Shown: piece by piece, positions 52,206 through 62,916 of the stretch
Numbering within the stretch: the stretch's first letter is position 1
Layout of the letters: every line of letters begins with the position of its first letter
DNA from: Hydrogenophaga sp.
GTDB lineage: Bacteria > Pseudomonadota > Gammaproteobacteria > Burkholderiales > Burkholderiaceae_C
Direction of reading: 5' to 3'
DNA: 64,000 nucleotides
Assembly (NCBI RefSeq): GCF_026125785.1
Contig: NZ_JAHCKL010000003.1
Coordinates: forward strand, 186,001 to 250,000
Notes under the pieces: generated by a model
What the model was told of the DNA's origin: nothing
Seen by the model: only the letters and a program-made list of their open reading frames with translations
The model's database searches: none
Made by a program: the position numbers and the translations under genes

Positions 52206-54461
52206 ATGGCCATGCTTGATCGATTCCAAGGTCTCTTCAAGAAGAAGGCCGGTGACGACCCCGATCTCGCGCTCGCCTCCGATCAGGAGGTCGCGGAGTT
52301 GGCGGCGGCGCGTCTGGCACCGGTCATCTCGAACGACGGTTTCCTCGGCGGCGCCAGCACCGAGGACGACGACGACGGATCGGATGGCGCCGCGGGCCTG
52401 GTGTCCGTGCCGCTGCTGGGCCGCCGTCCGGCCGAGCAGCACCAGCGCACGCTGGCCGTGCTGCTGGCGTTCGGCCTGGTGGTGCTCGGTTCGGTGACGC
52501 TGTTTGCCCTCAGCCAGACCGAGCGTGTCGGTCAGCAGGTGGCCGCCAGCGGCCAGGCGCTGATGCAGTCGCAGCGGCTGGCCAAGAGCGTGTCGCAGGC
52601 GCTGGTGGGCAGCGCCTCAGCCTTCCCGGAAGTCCGCGAAAGCTCGGACGTGCTGGTCCGCACGGCGCGCGGCCTCAAGCAGGGCGATACGGACATGGCG
52701 CTCGATGCGCTCGCGCCCCAGTACGCCGCGGGCCTCGACGAGTTGATGCCCCGCATCGAGCAGGCCGAGCGCAACGCCTCGACCGTGCTGGCGCAGCAGA
52801 ACACCCTGACCCAGGTGGGCAACGCGCTGCGCACCATCAACCGCCAGTCCTCGGACCTGCTGGAGATCGCCGAGACAGTGTCCTCGCTCAAGCTGCAGCA
52901 GAACGCGCCGGCGGCGGAGATCTCCGCATCGGGCCAGCTCGTGATGCTCACGCAGCGCATCGGCAAGTCGGCCAACGAATTCCTGACCATGGAAGGCGTG
53001 AGCCCGGAGGCGGTGTTCCTGCTGGGCAAGGACCTGAACTCGTTCAAGGAGATTGCCGAGGGCCTGCTCAAGGGCAGCGACGAGCTGCGCCTGCGCGCGG
53101 CGTCGGACGCGCAGGTGCGCGAGCGCCTGGAGTCCCTGCTCAAGCTCTACGAAGAGACCCGCGTGGAGGCTGGCGCCATCCTGGGCAACCTGCAAGGCCT
53201 GGTGGCTGCGCGCGAGGCGCAGGCCGGCATCGTTGCCGACAGCGAACCGTTGCGCCTGGGTCTGGAGAAGCTGCAGAGCGAACTGTCCTCCCGTTCCGGT
53301 CTCGGTGGCGGCGAGGTGCTTGCGCTGGCTCTCTCGGCGCTGTTCGCGCTGCTGTGCGCCGCGGGCCTGGCTTATGTGCAACTGCAGGACAGCCGCCAGC
53401 GCCAGGCGGCCGCTGAAAACCAGCGTCTGGCCGCCGAGGCGCAGCAGCAGGACGCCAAGCGGGTCAACGACGCGAACCAGGCGGCCATTCTGCGGCTCAT
53501 GAACGAACTCCAGACGGTGGCTGAAGGCGACCTCACGCAGGAAGCCACGGTGACCGAGGACATCACCGGCGCCATCGCCGACTCGGTGAACTACACGGTG
53601 GAGGAACTGCGTTCGCTGGTGGGCAACGTGCAGGCCACGGCCACCCGCGTGGCACAGACCACGTCGGCGGTGGAAAGCACGTCCACGGAACTGCTCGCCG
53701 CGTCCACCGAACAGCTGCGCGAGATCCGCGAAACCGGCCAGTCGGTGCTGGACATGGCGCAGCGCATCAACCAGGTGTCCGGCCAGGCGCAGGAGTCGGC
53801 CTCGGTGGCCCGCGCCTCTCTGCAGGCCGCCGAATCCGGCCTGCAGGCGGTGCAGAACGCCATCGGCGGCATGAACGCGATCCGCGACCAGATCCAGGAG
53901 ACGTCCAAGCGCATCAAGCGGCTGGGTGAGTCTTCGCAGGAGATCGGTGAAATCACGGAGCTGATCTCGGACATTACCGAGCAGACCAACGTGCTCGCCC
54001 TCAATGCCGCCATCCAGGCCGCGTCCGCCGGTGAAGCGGGCCGGGGCTTCTCGGTGGTGGCGGAAGAAGTGCAGCGCCTGGCCGAGCGTTCTGCCGACGC
54101 CACGCGCCAGATCGCCGCGCTGGTGAAGGCCATTCAGACCGATACGCAGGATGCGGTGGCCGCCATGGAGCGCTCCACGCAGGGTGTGGTCGAGGGGGCC
54201 AAGCTGTCGGACAACGCCGGTACGGCGCTCTCCGAGATCGACCGCGTGTCGCGACGCCTGGCCGACCTGATTGAACAGATCTCCGCCGCCGCGTCCCGCG
54301 AGGCCGATTCGGCCAACGAGGTGGCCGGCAACATCCAGCACATCTTCGCGGTGACCGAACAGACCGGCGAAGGCACACGTTCCACAGCGCAGCAGGTGCG
54401 TGAACTCTCGGCCATGGCCGAGGAACTGCGTCAGTCGGTGGCGCGGTTCAAGATTGCCTGA
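52206..54461 (+). CDS. pilJ: Type IV pilus methyl-accepting chemoreceptor PilJ
   Basis: A 751-residue receptor. A long cytoplasmic N-terminal extension (1-80, acidic EDDDDGSD) precedes TM1 (about 82-103). The periplasmic part has two PilJ/NarX-like helical domains, with TM2 near 360-382. HAMP and a signalling domain follow, with the hairpin tip [21 protein letters not shown]. It senses surface contact or pilin in Pseudomonas. The N-terminal extension is typical of betaproteobacterial PilJ. Confidence 0.93.
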   Translation: MAMLDRFQGLFKKKAGDDPDLALASDQEVAELAAARLAPVISNDGFLGGASTEDDDDGSDGAAGLVSVPLLGRRPAEQHQRTLAVLLAFGLVVLGSVTLFALSQTERVGQQVAASGQALMQSQRLAKSVSQALVGSASAFPEVRESSDVLVRTARGLKQGDTDMALDALAPQYAAGLDELMPRIEQAERNASTVLAQQNTLTQVGNALRTINRQSSDLLEIAETVSSLKLQQNAPAAEISASGQLVMLTQRIGKSANEFLTMEGVSPEAVFLLGKDLNSFKEIAEGLLKGSDELRLRAASDAQVRERLESLLKLYEETRVEAGAILGNLQGLVAAREAQAGIVADSEPLRLGLEKLQSELSSRSGLGGGEVLALALSALFALLCAAGLAYVQLQDSRQRQAAAENQRLAAEAQQQDAKRVNDANQAAILRLMNELQTVAEGDLTQEATVTEDITGAIADSVNYTVEELRSLVGNVQATATRVAQTTSAVESTSTELLAASTEQLREIRETGQSVLDMAQRINQVSGQAQESASVARASLQAAESGLQAVQNAIGGMNAIRDQIQETSKRIKRLGESSQEIGEITELISDITEQTNVLALNAAIQAASAGEAGRGFSVVAEEVQRLAERSADATRQIAALVKAIQTDTQDAVAAMERSTQGVVEGAKLSDNAGTALSEIDRVSRRLADLIEQISAAASREADSANEVAGNIQHIFAVTEQTGEGTRSTAQQVRELSAMAEELRQSVARFKIA

Positions 54462-54484
54462 CGCCCCTTAGGACCAGACCCGGG

Positions 54485-57400
54485 ATGACCATGTTCGACA
54501 ACGCCGCCGAGACCGACAGCCAGCCGATGGACACGGTCGCCGACCTCGGGCCGCTGGCCTGGGTTTTCGATGAACTGCGCAAGTCCCTCGATGGGGCCAA
54601 CAAGGCCATCAGACGCTTCGTGCGCGAGACCGAGCAGTCGCGCCACAACGACCTTGAGGCGGTCGACCCCGGTTCCCTGCGCCTGGCTCGCCAGCAGTTG
54701 CACCAGGCCGTGGGTGCGCTGGAGATGGTGGGCCTGGGCGCGCCAGCCCAGGTGCTGCGTGCCATGGAGGCGGCGGTGCAGCGTTTTGTGCAGCGTCCCA
54801 ACACCTGCACCGAGGATGCGGCCGCCAAGGTCGAGCGCGCGAGCTTCGCGATGGTCGAGTACCTGGAGGCGGTGCTCAACAACAAGCCGGTGCAGCCGGT
54901 GGCCCTGTTCGCGCAGTACCGCGAGGTGCAGGAACTGGCCGCGGCCGAGCGCGTGCACCCCGCCGACCTCTGGCCGTTCGAGCACCGCGGTATCGACGTG
55001 GGCGCGCCCGCCGACGTGGCGCCGCTGCAGGGCAATCCGGCCATGCGCTCGCTGTTCGACCGGCTGGTGCTGCTGGTGGTCAAAACCCAGAGTCCGGCCG
55101 CTGCGCAGCAACTGGCCAAGCTCAGCGCTGGCCTGAGCGCCGGGGCGGACGACGCGCGCGTGCGCACCTTCTGGCGCGTCTGCGCCGCCCATTTCGAGAG
55201 CGTGGCGCAGCGGCTGTTGCCGTCCGACCTCTACGTCAAGCGCGCGGCCTCGCGCATCCTGCTGCAGTTCGCGGGCCTGGCCCAGGGCAAGAGCCAGGTA
55301 TCGGAGACGCTGCTGCACGACCTGCTTTTCTTCTGCGCCCAGGCCCATGGCGCCACGGCCGAGGCGGCGCCGCATCTGACGGCGGTGCGCCAGGCCTTCG
55401 GCCTCGGACAACAACCGGCGGTGGACTACCACCAGGCCACGCTGGGCCGCTACGACCCGGCGGTGCTGGCGCAGGCGCGCAAGCGCATCCACGCCGCCAA
55501 GGAGGTGTGGTCGCTTTTCTCCGGCGGGGACACCACGCGCGCGCGCCAGGTGACCGACCAGTTCAGTCTGATCGGCGACTCGCTGCTCAAGCTGCATCCG
55601 GCCAGCACGCGCCTGGCGCAGGCGCTGGTGAAGGCCGCGGACCACGCGGTGCACGAAGCCGCCGGCGTGAGCCCGGAACTGGCGATGGAGGTGGCCACCA
55701 CCACGCTGTACCTGGAAGCCGCCTTCGAGGACTTCGACCCCAGCGCACCGGAACTTACCGAGCGCACCCAGGCCCTGGCCGAACGCCTGGAGGGCGTGCT
55801 GGCCGGCGAGCACGCGCGCCCGCTGGATGCCTGGATGGAGCAGCTCTACCGCCGCGTGAGCGACCGCCAGACCATGGGCAGCGTGGTGGGCGAGCTCAAG
55901 GTGTCGCTGGGCGAAGTGGAGAAGTCGCTCGACCAGTTCTTCCGCGCGCCACAGGAAAAGGCAGGCCTGCACGTCGCCGTTTCGCAACTGGCCCAGATGC
56001 GTGGTGTGCTGTCCGTGCTGGGCCTGGAGCAGGCCGAACACACCGTGGCGCGCATGCGCAACACGGTGGACCAGATCCTCGACACCGAAGTGGATGAAGC
56101 CATGGCCCGCGAGGCCGGCACCTTCCAGCAACTGGGCAACAACCTCAGTGCCTTGAGCTTCCTGGTGGACATGCTCAACTACCAGCCCGCGCTGGCCCGC
56201 AAGCTGTTCGTGTTCGATGAGGAAAAGGGCGAACTGCTGCCACTCATGGGCCGCTCCGAGGGTGCCCGGCCGCTGCCACCGCCTTCGCACGCCGACGCGC
56301 GGGCGATCAGCGATGGCGTGGCGCGCGTGGTGGAAAGTGTGCAAGGTGGCGCCAGCCTGGCCGACCTCAGCCTGCAGCTCGACTCGCTGGCCGAACAGGC
56401 GTCGCTCGCGGAACAGTCCGGCGTGGCGCGCGCCGCGCGCGAAGCCGCCGAGGCGGTGGTCAGCCACAACGCGGCCGCCGGAGCGCAGGCGCTGGTGGGC
56501 CTGACGGAGACCGCTCCGCTGGTGCCGGCCGAACCGCAGCCCGCAGCGCTTGCGGCCGAAGACAACGACGAAGACGACCTGCTCGACATCTTCCTGGAGG
56601 AGGCGCGCGAGGTGGTGGCCAATGGCCTGGACGCGGTCTCGCACCTGCAGGAGCATGCGGGCGACCTCGAATACCTCACCACGCTGCGCCGAGCTTTCCA
56701 CACCCTCAAGGGCAGTTCCCGCATGGTCGGGCTGGACGAGTTCGGTGAAGCCGCGTGGGCGATGGAGCAACTGCTCAACACCGTGCTGGCCGAACAGCGT
56801 TCGGCCCATCCACCGCTGCTGACGCTGGCTGGCGAGGCCATGCAGGCCTTCGGCCGCTGGGTGGGCGACATCGCGGCCCGGCGTGCCGAGGCCTGGCGCT
56901 CGCAGCCTTTCCGGGCCAGCGCCGAGGTCCTGCGCGAGCAGGGCCAGTACCTGCCGCTGGCCTTGCCGCCCCAGGGGCTGGCGGAGGTTCCCGACGATGC
57001 CGTGCCCGCCGAGGATGGGCCGCCCGGCGTGCCCGATCTGGTGTTCGACCTCGAACCCCAGCCCGAATCCGAGGTCTCCCTGCCCGAGGCAATGCCCGAG
57101 GCCGTCGCACCCACGCAAGCCGTGGAGCCCGACTTCAGCTTCGACCTGGATGCACTGGCCCAGCCTGCGCCGGCTTTGCCCGAGGCCGAAGCGGCGGTGC
57201 CCGAGCCGGTGGTGCAGGAGTCTGTGGGCGAATGGCCCGAGGTCGCCGATTTCCCGCCGACCGATCTGCAGTTCCTGCCGGAAGAACCGGCGGTTGCAGC
57301 GCCGAGTTCCGAGGCGCCGCCCCTGCTGGCCGACATCGACTTCGACCTTCTGGCCAGCGCGCCCGCCGAAGCGCCCGCACCGGTGCCGCAGGAGATGGAA

Positions 57401-60400
57401 GCGGCTGTGCCCGAACCCGAGCCCGAGCCGGTGGCCGCCGAGCCCGAGGTGGCGCCAGCGCTGACCGCCGAGTCCCTGCTGCCGGAGGCCGGCGAGCCGC
57501 AGGTCTCGGCCCCCGCGCCACTGGAGGCGGAGGCCATGCCCGACGACCAGACGCGCGTCATCGGGCCGCTGCGCATCGCACACAAGCTCTACAACGTCTA
57601 CCTCAACGAGGCCGACGAATGGTCGCGTCGCCTCAACACCGTGCTGGGCGAGTGGGCGCTGGAACACCATGAGCCGGTGCCCGAACAGGCCGAGGCTCTG
57701 GCGCATTCGCTGGCCGGCAGTTCGGCCACCGTCGGCTTCGATCCGCTGTCGCAGATCGCGCGCGCGTTGGAGCACGCCATCGAAACCGTGGCGCTGCACC
57801 AGCAGGAAGGCCATGCGGCCACGCCCGAGCAGGCGCAACTCTTCGTGCAGGCGGCCGATGACATTCGCCGCCTGCTGCACCAGTTCGCGGCCGGCTTCCT
57901 CAAGGAGCCGCACGCCGAACTGCTGGAGGCCCTGCACCGGGTGGTGCACGAGCCGCCTGCGGCGATCGTCGCCGAAGCGCCGGTCCCCGAGGTCGAGGAC
58001 ACTGCGGTGGCCGAAGCGGTGTCGCCGGTGCTGCCGCTCACCGGTTTCGAAGCCACCACCAGCCACGGTGAACTGCTGGAACCCTTCATTGCGCCACAGC
58101 CCGATGCCGAGCGAGCGCCGAGCGCACCGGTGCAGGACATCGACGACGACATTGACGTCGTCGACACCATCGACGTCGACCTGTTCCCGATCTTTGCCGA
58201 AGAGGCGATGGAACTGCTGCCGCAACTCGCGGGGGCATTGCGGCAATGGGTGGCGCGGCCCGACAACGGCAGCGCCCGTGCCGAGGTGCTGCGCAACCTG
58301 CACACGCTCAAGGGCAGTGCCCGCTTGGCGGGTGCCCTGCGCCTGGGTGAGATGGCGCACCGCATGGAGACCACGGCCGAGCGGCTGGGGTCGGACGTGC
58401 AGCGCAGCGCCGACCTGGAACCGCTGCAGACCGCTTTCGACGCGATCAGCGCGCGCTTCGAGGTGCTGCGCCATGCGGACGCCCATCCCGCGCAGGACGT
58501 GGTGCAAACCACCCCCGAGCAGTTGGGCGCACCCACTGCGGCTCCCTTGTTGGATGAAGAGGTGCCCGCGCCCGCAGCCGAGAGCCCGGCCATCGCCGAC
58601 GCCAGCCCGGCCGGCCTGAGCGGACTGCAACTGCCGCAGGCCCCGACGCCCGTCCAGATCCGCGCCGGTGCGGCGGTGCGCGTGCGCCCGGAACTGCTCG
58701 ACCGGCTGGTCAACCAGACCGGCGAGGTCATGATCACCCGCTCGCGCATGGAGGCCGAACTCGTCACGCTGCGCGGCTCGCTCAAGGACCTCACGGGCAA
58801 CCTCGACCGCCTGCGCCAGCAACTGCGCGACATCGAGCTGCAGGCCGAGACGCAGATGCAGTCGCGCCTGGCCCAGGCGCGCGATGCCGACCAGTCGTTC
58901 GACCCGCTGGAATTCGACCGCTTCACGCGCGTGCAGGAACTCACCCGCATGATGGCCGAGTCGGTGAACGACGTGGCCACCGTGCAGCGCAACCTGCAGC
59001 GCGCCGTGGAAGCCACGGAAGACAGCCTGGTGGCCCAGGCGCGGCAAACGCGCGAACTGCAGCGCGACCTGCTGCGCACGCGCATGGTGGAGTTTGAAGG
59101 CATCTCCGAGCGCCTCTACCGGGTGGTGCGGCAGGCGTCCAAGGAAACCGGCAAGCAGGTGCGCCTGGACATCACGGGCGGCAACATCGAAATGGACCGT
59201 GGCGTGCTCGATCGCATGACCGCTGCGTTCGAGCACCTGCTGCGCAACAGCGTGGTGCACGGCATCGAGGCGCCCGACGTGCGGCAACAGGCCGAGAAGC
59301 CGGCCGAAGGCCAGATCGAGATCCGCCTGGTGCAGGAGCTCAACGACGTCTCCGTGGTGTTTTCCGACGACGGTGCCGGCCTGGACCTGGACCGCCTGCG
59401 CGACAAGGCGCAGACCCTGGGTCTGGTGGCACCGGGCACCGCGCTGGGCGACGATGAAGCCGCGCACCTGGTGTTCGAGCCTGGCATCAGCACCGCGCGG
59501 GAAGTGTCCGAACTGGCGGGCCGTGGCATTGGCATGGACGTGGTGCGCAACGACGTGGTGGCCTTGGGCGGCCGCGTCGAGATCGAAAGCAAACGTGGCG
59601 AGGGCGCGAAGTTCACCCTCGTGCTCCCATTGACCACCGCCGTCACCCAGGTGGTGATGCTGCGCGCCGGTGCGCTCACCGTGGGCGTGCCGTCCAACCT
59701 GGTGGAGGTGGTGCGCCGCATTGGCAACGAAGACCTGGGCCGCGCCTATGCCAGCGGTGCCCTCAACCTGGGTGGCGAGGACGTGCCCTTCTACTGGGCT
59801 GGCGCCCTGCTGCAGTCCTCACCGGCCTCGCAGGAAACCCACGGACGCACCCAGCCGGTGGTGATCTTCCGAAGCGCCGCACAACGCGTGGCCCTGCACG
59901 TGGACGAGGTGCTGGGCAACCAGGAAGTGGTGGTGAAGAACCTGGGCTCTCAGCTCTCGCGCCTGCCAGGCCTGGCCGGCATGTCGGTGCTGGCCTCGGG
60001 TGCGGTGGTGCTGATCTACAACCCGGTGGCGCTGGCCACCGTCTACGGCGGCCAGGTGCCGGCCTGGATCGCCAGCCAGCAGCGCCATGCCAGCGCGTCC
60101 TCGCTGGCGACGGAGACCAGCGGGGAACTCGACGTCAGCACCGTACCCCTGGTGCTGGTGGTCGACGATTCCATCACCGTCCGCCGCGTGACCCAACGTC
60201 TGCTGCAGCGTGAGGGCTACCGTGTCGTGCTGGCCGCCGACGGCCTGCAGGCGCTGGAGAAGCTGCAGATGGAGCGGCCAGCGGTTGTGCTGTCGGACAT
60301 CGAGATGCCGCGCATGGACGGTTTCGATCTGGTGCGCAACATCCGCAGCGACGTGCGGCTCTCCGACCTGCCGGTGATCATGATCACCTCGCGCATTGCG

Positions 60401-60514
60401 GAGAAGCACCGCGAGCATGCGCGCGAACTGGGTGTGGACCACTACCTGGGCAAGCCGTACTCGGAAGACGAACTGCTGGCCTTGATCGGCCACTACGCCA
60501 AGGTAGAGGTGTAG
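54485..60514 (+). CDS. chpA: Giant hybrid chemosensory kinase ChpA (PilL)
   Basis: A 2009-residue CheA-type kinase. The N-terminal half carries helical degenerate Hpt-like regions. Recognisable Hpt histidines are H739 (FHTLKGSSRM), H1074 (AHSLAGSSATVG) and H1273 (LHTLKGSARLAG). Long Pro/Glu/Ala linkers separate them. Then come a dimerisation helix, HATPase (HLLRNSVVHGIEAP, DDGAGLDLDRL, GRGIGMDVVRNDV), CheW domain, and a C-terminal receiver with D1938 (VLSDIEMPRMDGFD). It phosphorylates PilG and PilH. ATG 54485 or 54491 may start it. No pilK, chpB or chpC follows; the next gene is convergent. Confidence 0.94.
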   Translation: MTMFDNAAETDSQPMDTVADLGPLAWVFDELRKSLDGANKAIRRFVRETEQSRHNDLEAVDPGSLRLARQQLHQAVGALEMVGLGAPAQVLRAMEAAVQRFVQRPNTCTEDAAAKVERASFAMVEYLEAVLNNKPVQPVALFAQYREVQELAAAERVHPADLWPFEHRGIDVGAPADVAPLQGNPAMRSLFDRLVLLVVKTQSPAAAQQLAKLSAGLSAGADDARVRTFWRVCAAHFESVAQRLLPSDLYVKRAASRILLQFAGLAQGKSQVSETLLHDLLFFCAQAHGATAEAAPHLTAVRQAFGLGQQPAVDYHQATLGRYDPAVLAQARKRIHAAKEVWSLFSGGDTTRARQVTDQFSLIGDSLLKLHPASTRLAQALVKAADHAVHEAAGVSPELAMEVATTTLYLEAAFEDFDPSAPELTERTQALAERLEGVLAGEHARPLDAWMEQLYRRVSDRQTMGSVVGELKVSLGEVEKSLDQFFRAPQEKAGLHVAVSQLAQMRGVLSVLGLEQAEHTVARMRNTVDQILDTEVDEAMAREAGTFQQLGNNLSALSFLVDMLNYQPALARKLFVFDEEKGELLPLMGRSEGARPLPPPSHADARAISDGVARVVESVQGGASLADLSLQLDSLAEQASLAEQSGVARAAREAAEAVVSHNAAAGAQALVGLTETAPLVPAEPQPAALAAEDNDEDDLLDIFLEEAREVVANGLDAVSHLQEHAGDLEYLTTLRRAFHTLKGSSRMVGLDEFGEAAWAMEQLLNTVLAEQRSAHPPLLTLAGEAMQAFGRWVGDIAARRAEAWRSQPFRASAEVLREQGQYLPLALPPQGLAEVPDDAVPAEDGPPGVPDLVFDLEPQPESEVSLPEAMPEAVAPTQAVEPDFSFDLDALAQPAPALPEAEAAVPEPVVQESVGEWPEVADFPPTDLQFLPEEPAVAAPSSEAPPLLADIDFDLLASAPAEAPAPVPQEMEAAVPEPEPEPVAAEPEVAPALTAESLLPEAGEPQVSAPAPLEAEAMPDDQTRVIGPLRIAHKLYNVYLNEADEWSRRLNTVLGEWALEHHEPVPEQAEALAHSLAGSSATVGFDPLSQIARALEHAIETVALHQQEGHAATPEQAQLFVQAADDIRRLLHQFAAGFLKEPHAELLEALHRVVHEPPAAIVAEAPVPEVEDTAVAEAVSPVLPLTGFEATTSHGELLEPFIAPQPDAERAPSAPVQDIDDDIDVVDTIDVDLFPIFAEEAMELLPQLAGALRQWVARPDNGSARAEVLRNLHTLKGSARLAGALRLGEMAHRMETTAERLGSDVQRSADLEPLQTAFDAISARFEVLRHADAHPAQDVVQTTPEQLGAPTAAPLLDEEVPAPAAESPAIADASPAGLSGLQLPQAPTPVQIRAGAAVRVRPELLDRLVNQTGEVMITRSRMEAELVTLRGSLKDLTGNLDRLRQQLRDIELQAETQMQSRLAQARDADQSFDPLEFDRFTRVQELTRMMAESVNDVATVQRNLQRAVEATEDSLVAQARQTRELQRDLLRTRMVEFEGISERLYRVVRQASKETGKQVRLDITGGNIEMDRGVLDRMTAAFEHLLRNSVVHGIEAPDVRQQAEKPAEGQIEIRLVQELNDVSVVFSDDGAGLDLDRLRDKAQTLGLVAPGTALGDDEAAHLVFEPGISTAREVSELAGRGIGMDVVRNDVVALGGRVEIESKRGEGAKFTLVLPLTTAVTQVVMLRAGALTVGVPSNLVEVVRRIGNEDLGRAYASGALNLGGEDVPFYWAGALLQSSPASQETHGRTQPVVIFRSAAQRVALHVDEVLGNQEVVVKNLGSQLSRLPGLAGMSVLASGAVVLIYNPVALATVYGGQVPAWIASQQRHASASSLATETSGELDVSTVPLVLVVDDSITVRRVTQRLLQREGYRVVLAADGLQALEKLQMERPAVVLSDIEMPRMDGFDLVRNIRSDVRLSDLPVIMITSRIAEKHREHARELGVDHYLGKPYSEDELLALIGHYAKVEV

Positions 60515-60545
60515 TCCGGAAGGAGCACCACTGGGCGGCGAGGGA

Positions 60546-62747
60546 TCAAAACCCGCGCCGGACCACCTCCACGCCGACGAACACCGCTCTGCGGCCACCG
60601 GGCTCGAAGTACCGACCATTGCCTTCGTTGACGATCACCGAACCGGCGTGGCTGCGGTCGGTCAGGTTGTCGATCCGCAGGAACTGCCGCCAGGTCCATT
60701 CGCCGCGCTGCTGTTCGAAACGCACCCCGGCATGGAACAGCGTGGCCGGCTCGGTGAAGTCGGTGTTGCGGTCGTTCACCGCCATGCGGCCGGTGTGCAC
60801 CGCTTCCAGGGTGAACACGCTGCCGGCCCAGCCAGGTGTCCAGGCCAGTTGCAGCCAGGCCTGCTGCCGTGCCAGGCCGGGCATGCGGTTGCCCGCGGCC
60901 ACGGGCGTGTTGGGTGCCGCGCACGGCGTGGCGGTGCAGGTGAGAAAGCCGTCGCGGTAGCGCGCGTCCATCCAGGTGTAGGCCGGCGTGAGGGTGACCT
61001 GCTCGCCCCACTGGAACAGGCCCGAGAGTTCCAGGCCATGGCGGCGCGTGCGGCCGGCGTTCTGGAAGGTGGAGCGGCCACCGGTGTTGGAGAGCACCAC
61101 GATCTCGTCGCGCGTGCGGGTCTCGAACAGTGTGGCGCTCCAGGTGCCCCAGGTATGGCGGCCTCGCAGGCCGGTTTCCGCGCTCAGGCCGCGCGCCGCG
61201 GCCAGGGAAGGGTTGAGACCGCTCTGACCGGAAGTCCGGTAGGCCACCTCGTTGAGCGTCGGCGTTTCGAGGCTGCGCCCCAGGCTGGCGAAGGCCTGCA
61301 ACCGCGGGGTGATCGCGTGGCGGATCCCCAGCACCGGGCTGAAGCCGTTGAAGCGCACGCTGCCGCTGTCGTCGGGATTGCCGGCGACCATGTAGCGGTC
61401 GGCCGAGCTCAGGCGCACGCGGCTGTGCCGCAGCCCGGCGGTGAAGGTGCTGGCCTCGCTGCGCCATTCGGCCTGCGCATAGGGGTCCAGCGTGGCCGCA
61501 CGGTTGGTCTCGTCGCGGCGCAGCCGGCCTTGCACGCCCAGCGTGGTGCCGACGAAGTTTTCATAGCCCAGCCGCTGTTCGCTCTGCCGGTCCATGGCCA
61601 GACCGGCGCTCACGGTGAGGCGGCCCGTGCCCAGATCACGGTCGTGTCGCCAGCGCGCGTTCCACCCCCAATAGTCGCGCGCCAGGTCGATCACGCCGCC
61701 CGCGCTGCCCGGTGGCGTCTGCGCGCCAACCGGGATGGCCTGGAACTGCCGCACGCTGCGCTGGCCGCCATACCCCATGAGCTCGACGCGGTGGCCACCG
61801 CCCAGCGACTGTTCCCAGGCCAGGCCGAGCTGGCCTTGCGCCACCGTCTTGCGGGTATCGAACTGCGTGGCCGCCGCCGTGGTCTGGCCCGGGTCGGTGT
61901 CGAACTCGGCGCGGGTCAGGCCCAACGGATCTTGCGCGCGGCTGTCCTGCCGGTTGAACAGGATCACGCTGCGCCCGCCCTCGTGCGCGCGCGCCAGCTT
62001 CAGGTTGATGGTGGTGCGCATGGCGGCGGACTGGGGTCGTTGCCCGTCGGTGCCAAATCGGCCGGCATCGAGCACATAGGACCAGCCGGGCTGCTCGGGC
62101 GTGCCGGTGCGCCCGCTGAGCTGGGAGGACAGGCGCCAAAGGCCATCGGCGCCGGTGGCCATGCCCGTGCGCCATTCGCCCTGCGGCAGGCCGTCCTGCG
62201 TGTACAGCGCGATCACGCCGCCGGCCGATGCGCCGTACAGCGCGGAGAAGGGGCCGCGCACGACCTCGATGCGGTCGGCGCTGCCCAGGGGGAAGTTGGC
62301 GGCCTGCCCCTGGCCGTCGGGCGCACTCGCGGGTATGCCGTCGACATAGAGACGCACGCCGCGCACGCCGAACGGCGCCCGTGCGCCGTAGCCGCGCGAG
62401 GCTATCTGCAGATCTTGCGCGTAGTTCTGGCGGTTGCGCACCACCAGGCCGGGCACGCGCCCCAGGCTCTCGGACAGGTTGATCTGCAACTGCCCGGCGC
62501 GCAGCTCTTCGCCATCCACCACATCCACCGAGCCGGGCGCGAGCCAGACCTGTTCCCAGGCGCTCTCGCCCGTGACGACGACCGGCGCCAGGGCGCCGGC
62601 AGGAACCTCCTGCGCCCCGGCAGGCCACGCCCAACCCAAGATCAACGCACCCCAGACAAGCCAGCACGCGGCCACCGGGCCTCCCCAAGGCAGGCTTCGA
62701 CCCCTCGGGAAACCGTGACCCGCGCAGCGGTGGAGCTTGGGGGCCAT
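60546..62747 (-). CDS. pqqU: TonB-dependent receptor, PqqU (YncD) orthologue
   Basis: A 733-residue outer-membrane receptor at the chosen start. After a signal peptide (WLVWGALILGWAWPAGA) come the plug domain and a 22-strand barrel ending in Phe. Many blocks match E. coli YncD/PqqU as I remember it: INLSESLGRVPGL, NRQNYAQDLQIASRGYGAR, LYVDGIPASAPDGQGQ, FETRTRDEIVVLSNTGGRST and VIVNEGNGRYFEP. PqqU imports the cofactor PQQ, and the adjacent gene encodes a PQQ enzyme. The start is uncertain. ATG 62747 lies inside a tandem repeat; GTG 62675 (GGGGAGG upstream) is an alternative that lacks a basic n-region. Confidence 0.88.
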   Translation of the reverse strand: MAPKLHRCAGHGFPRGRSLPWGGPVAACWLVWGALILGWAWPAGAQEVPAGALAPVVVTGESAWEQVWLAPGSVDVVDGEELRAGQLQINLSESLGRVPGLVVRNRQNYAQDLQIASRGYGARAPFGVRGVRLYVDGIPASAPDGQGQAANFPLGSADRIEVVRGPFSALYGASAGGVIALYTQDGLPQGEWRTGMATGADGLWRLSSQLSGRTGTPEQPGWSYVLDAGRFGTDGQRPQSAAMRTTINLKLARAHEGGRSVILFNRQDSRAQDPLGLTRAEFDTDPGQTTAAATQFDTRKTVAQGQLGLAWEQSLGGGHRVELMGYGGQRSVRQFQAIPVGAQTPPGSAGGVIDLARDYWGWNARWRHDRDLGTGRLTVSAGLAMDRQSEQRLGYENFVGTTLGVQGRLRRDETNRAATLDPYAQAEWRSEASTFTAGLRHSRVRLSSADRYMVAGNPDDSGSVRFNGFSPVLGIRHAITPRLQAFASLGRSLETPTLNEVAYRTSGQSGLNPSLAAARGLSAETGLRGRHTWGTWSATLFETRTRDEIVVLSNTGGRSTFQNAGRTRRHGLELSGLFQWGEQVTLTPAYTWMDARYRDGFLTCTATPCAAPNTPVAAGNRMPGLARQQAWLQLAWTPGWAGSVFTLEAVHTGRMAVNDRNTDFTEPATLFHAGVRFEQQRGEWTWRQFLRIDNLTDRSHAGSVIVNEGNGRYFEPGGRRAVFVGVEVVRRGF

Positions 62748-62911
62748 GATCCACCGCAGGGCCGCCCCAAGGAGGATCATCCACCCCCTCGGGGGGCAGC
62801 GACCCGCGCAGCGGCGGAGCGTGGGGGCCATGATCCACCGCAGGGCCGCCCCAAGGAGGATCATCCACCCCCTCGGGGGGCAGCGACCCGCGCAGCGGTG
62901 GAGCGTGGGGG
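62670..62911 (-). repeat. Three tandem copies of an 84-bp Comamonadaceae-type repeat
   Basis: Two near-identical units (62744-62827 and 62828-62911; 84 bp apart) and one decayed copy (about 62670-62743) fill the space between the alcohol dehydrogenase stop and the receptor. Each holds CCCCCTCGGGGGG (a self-complementary hairpin), CGACCCGCGCAGCGG and GCCGCCCCAAGG. Single units of this kind are familiar to me from downstream of genes in Comamonadaceae, where they look like terminators. Because 84 is a multiple of three, they extend the receptor frame without a stop. Confidence 0.8.
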
Positions 62912-62916
62912 CCTTC

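Noticed and set aside
54431-59467. A 1678-codon open frame antisense to chpA
   Set aside because: It is rich in His, Arg, Gly and Leu with no domain pattern, as expected for the complement of a GC-rich gene with strong third-position bias. chpA on the other strand has clear Hpt, HATPase, CheW and receiver motifs.
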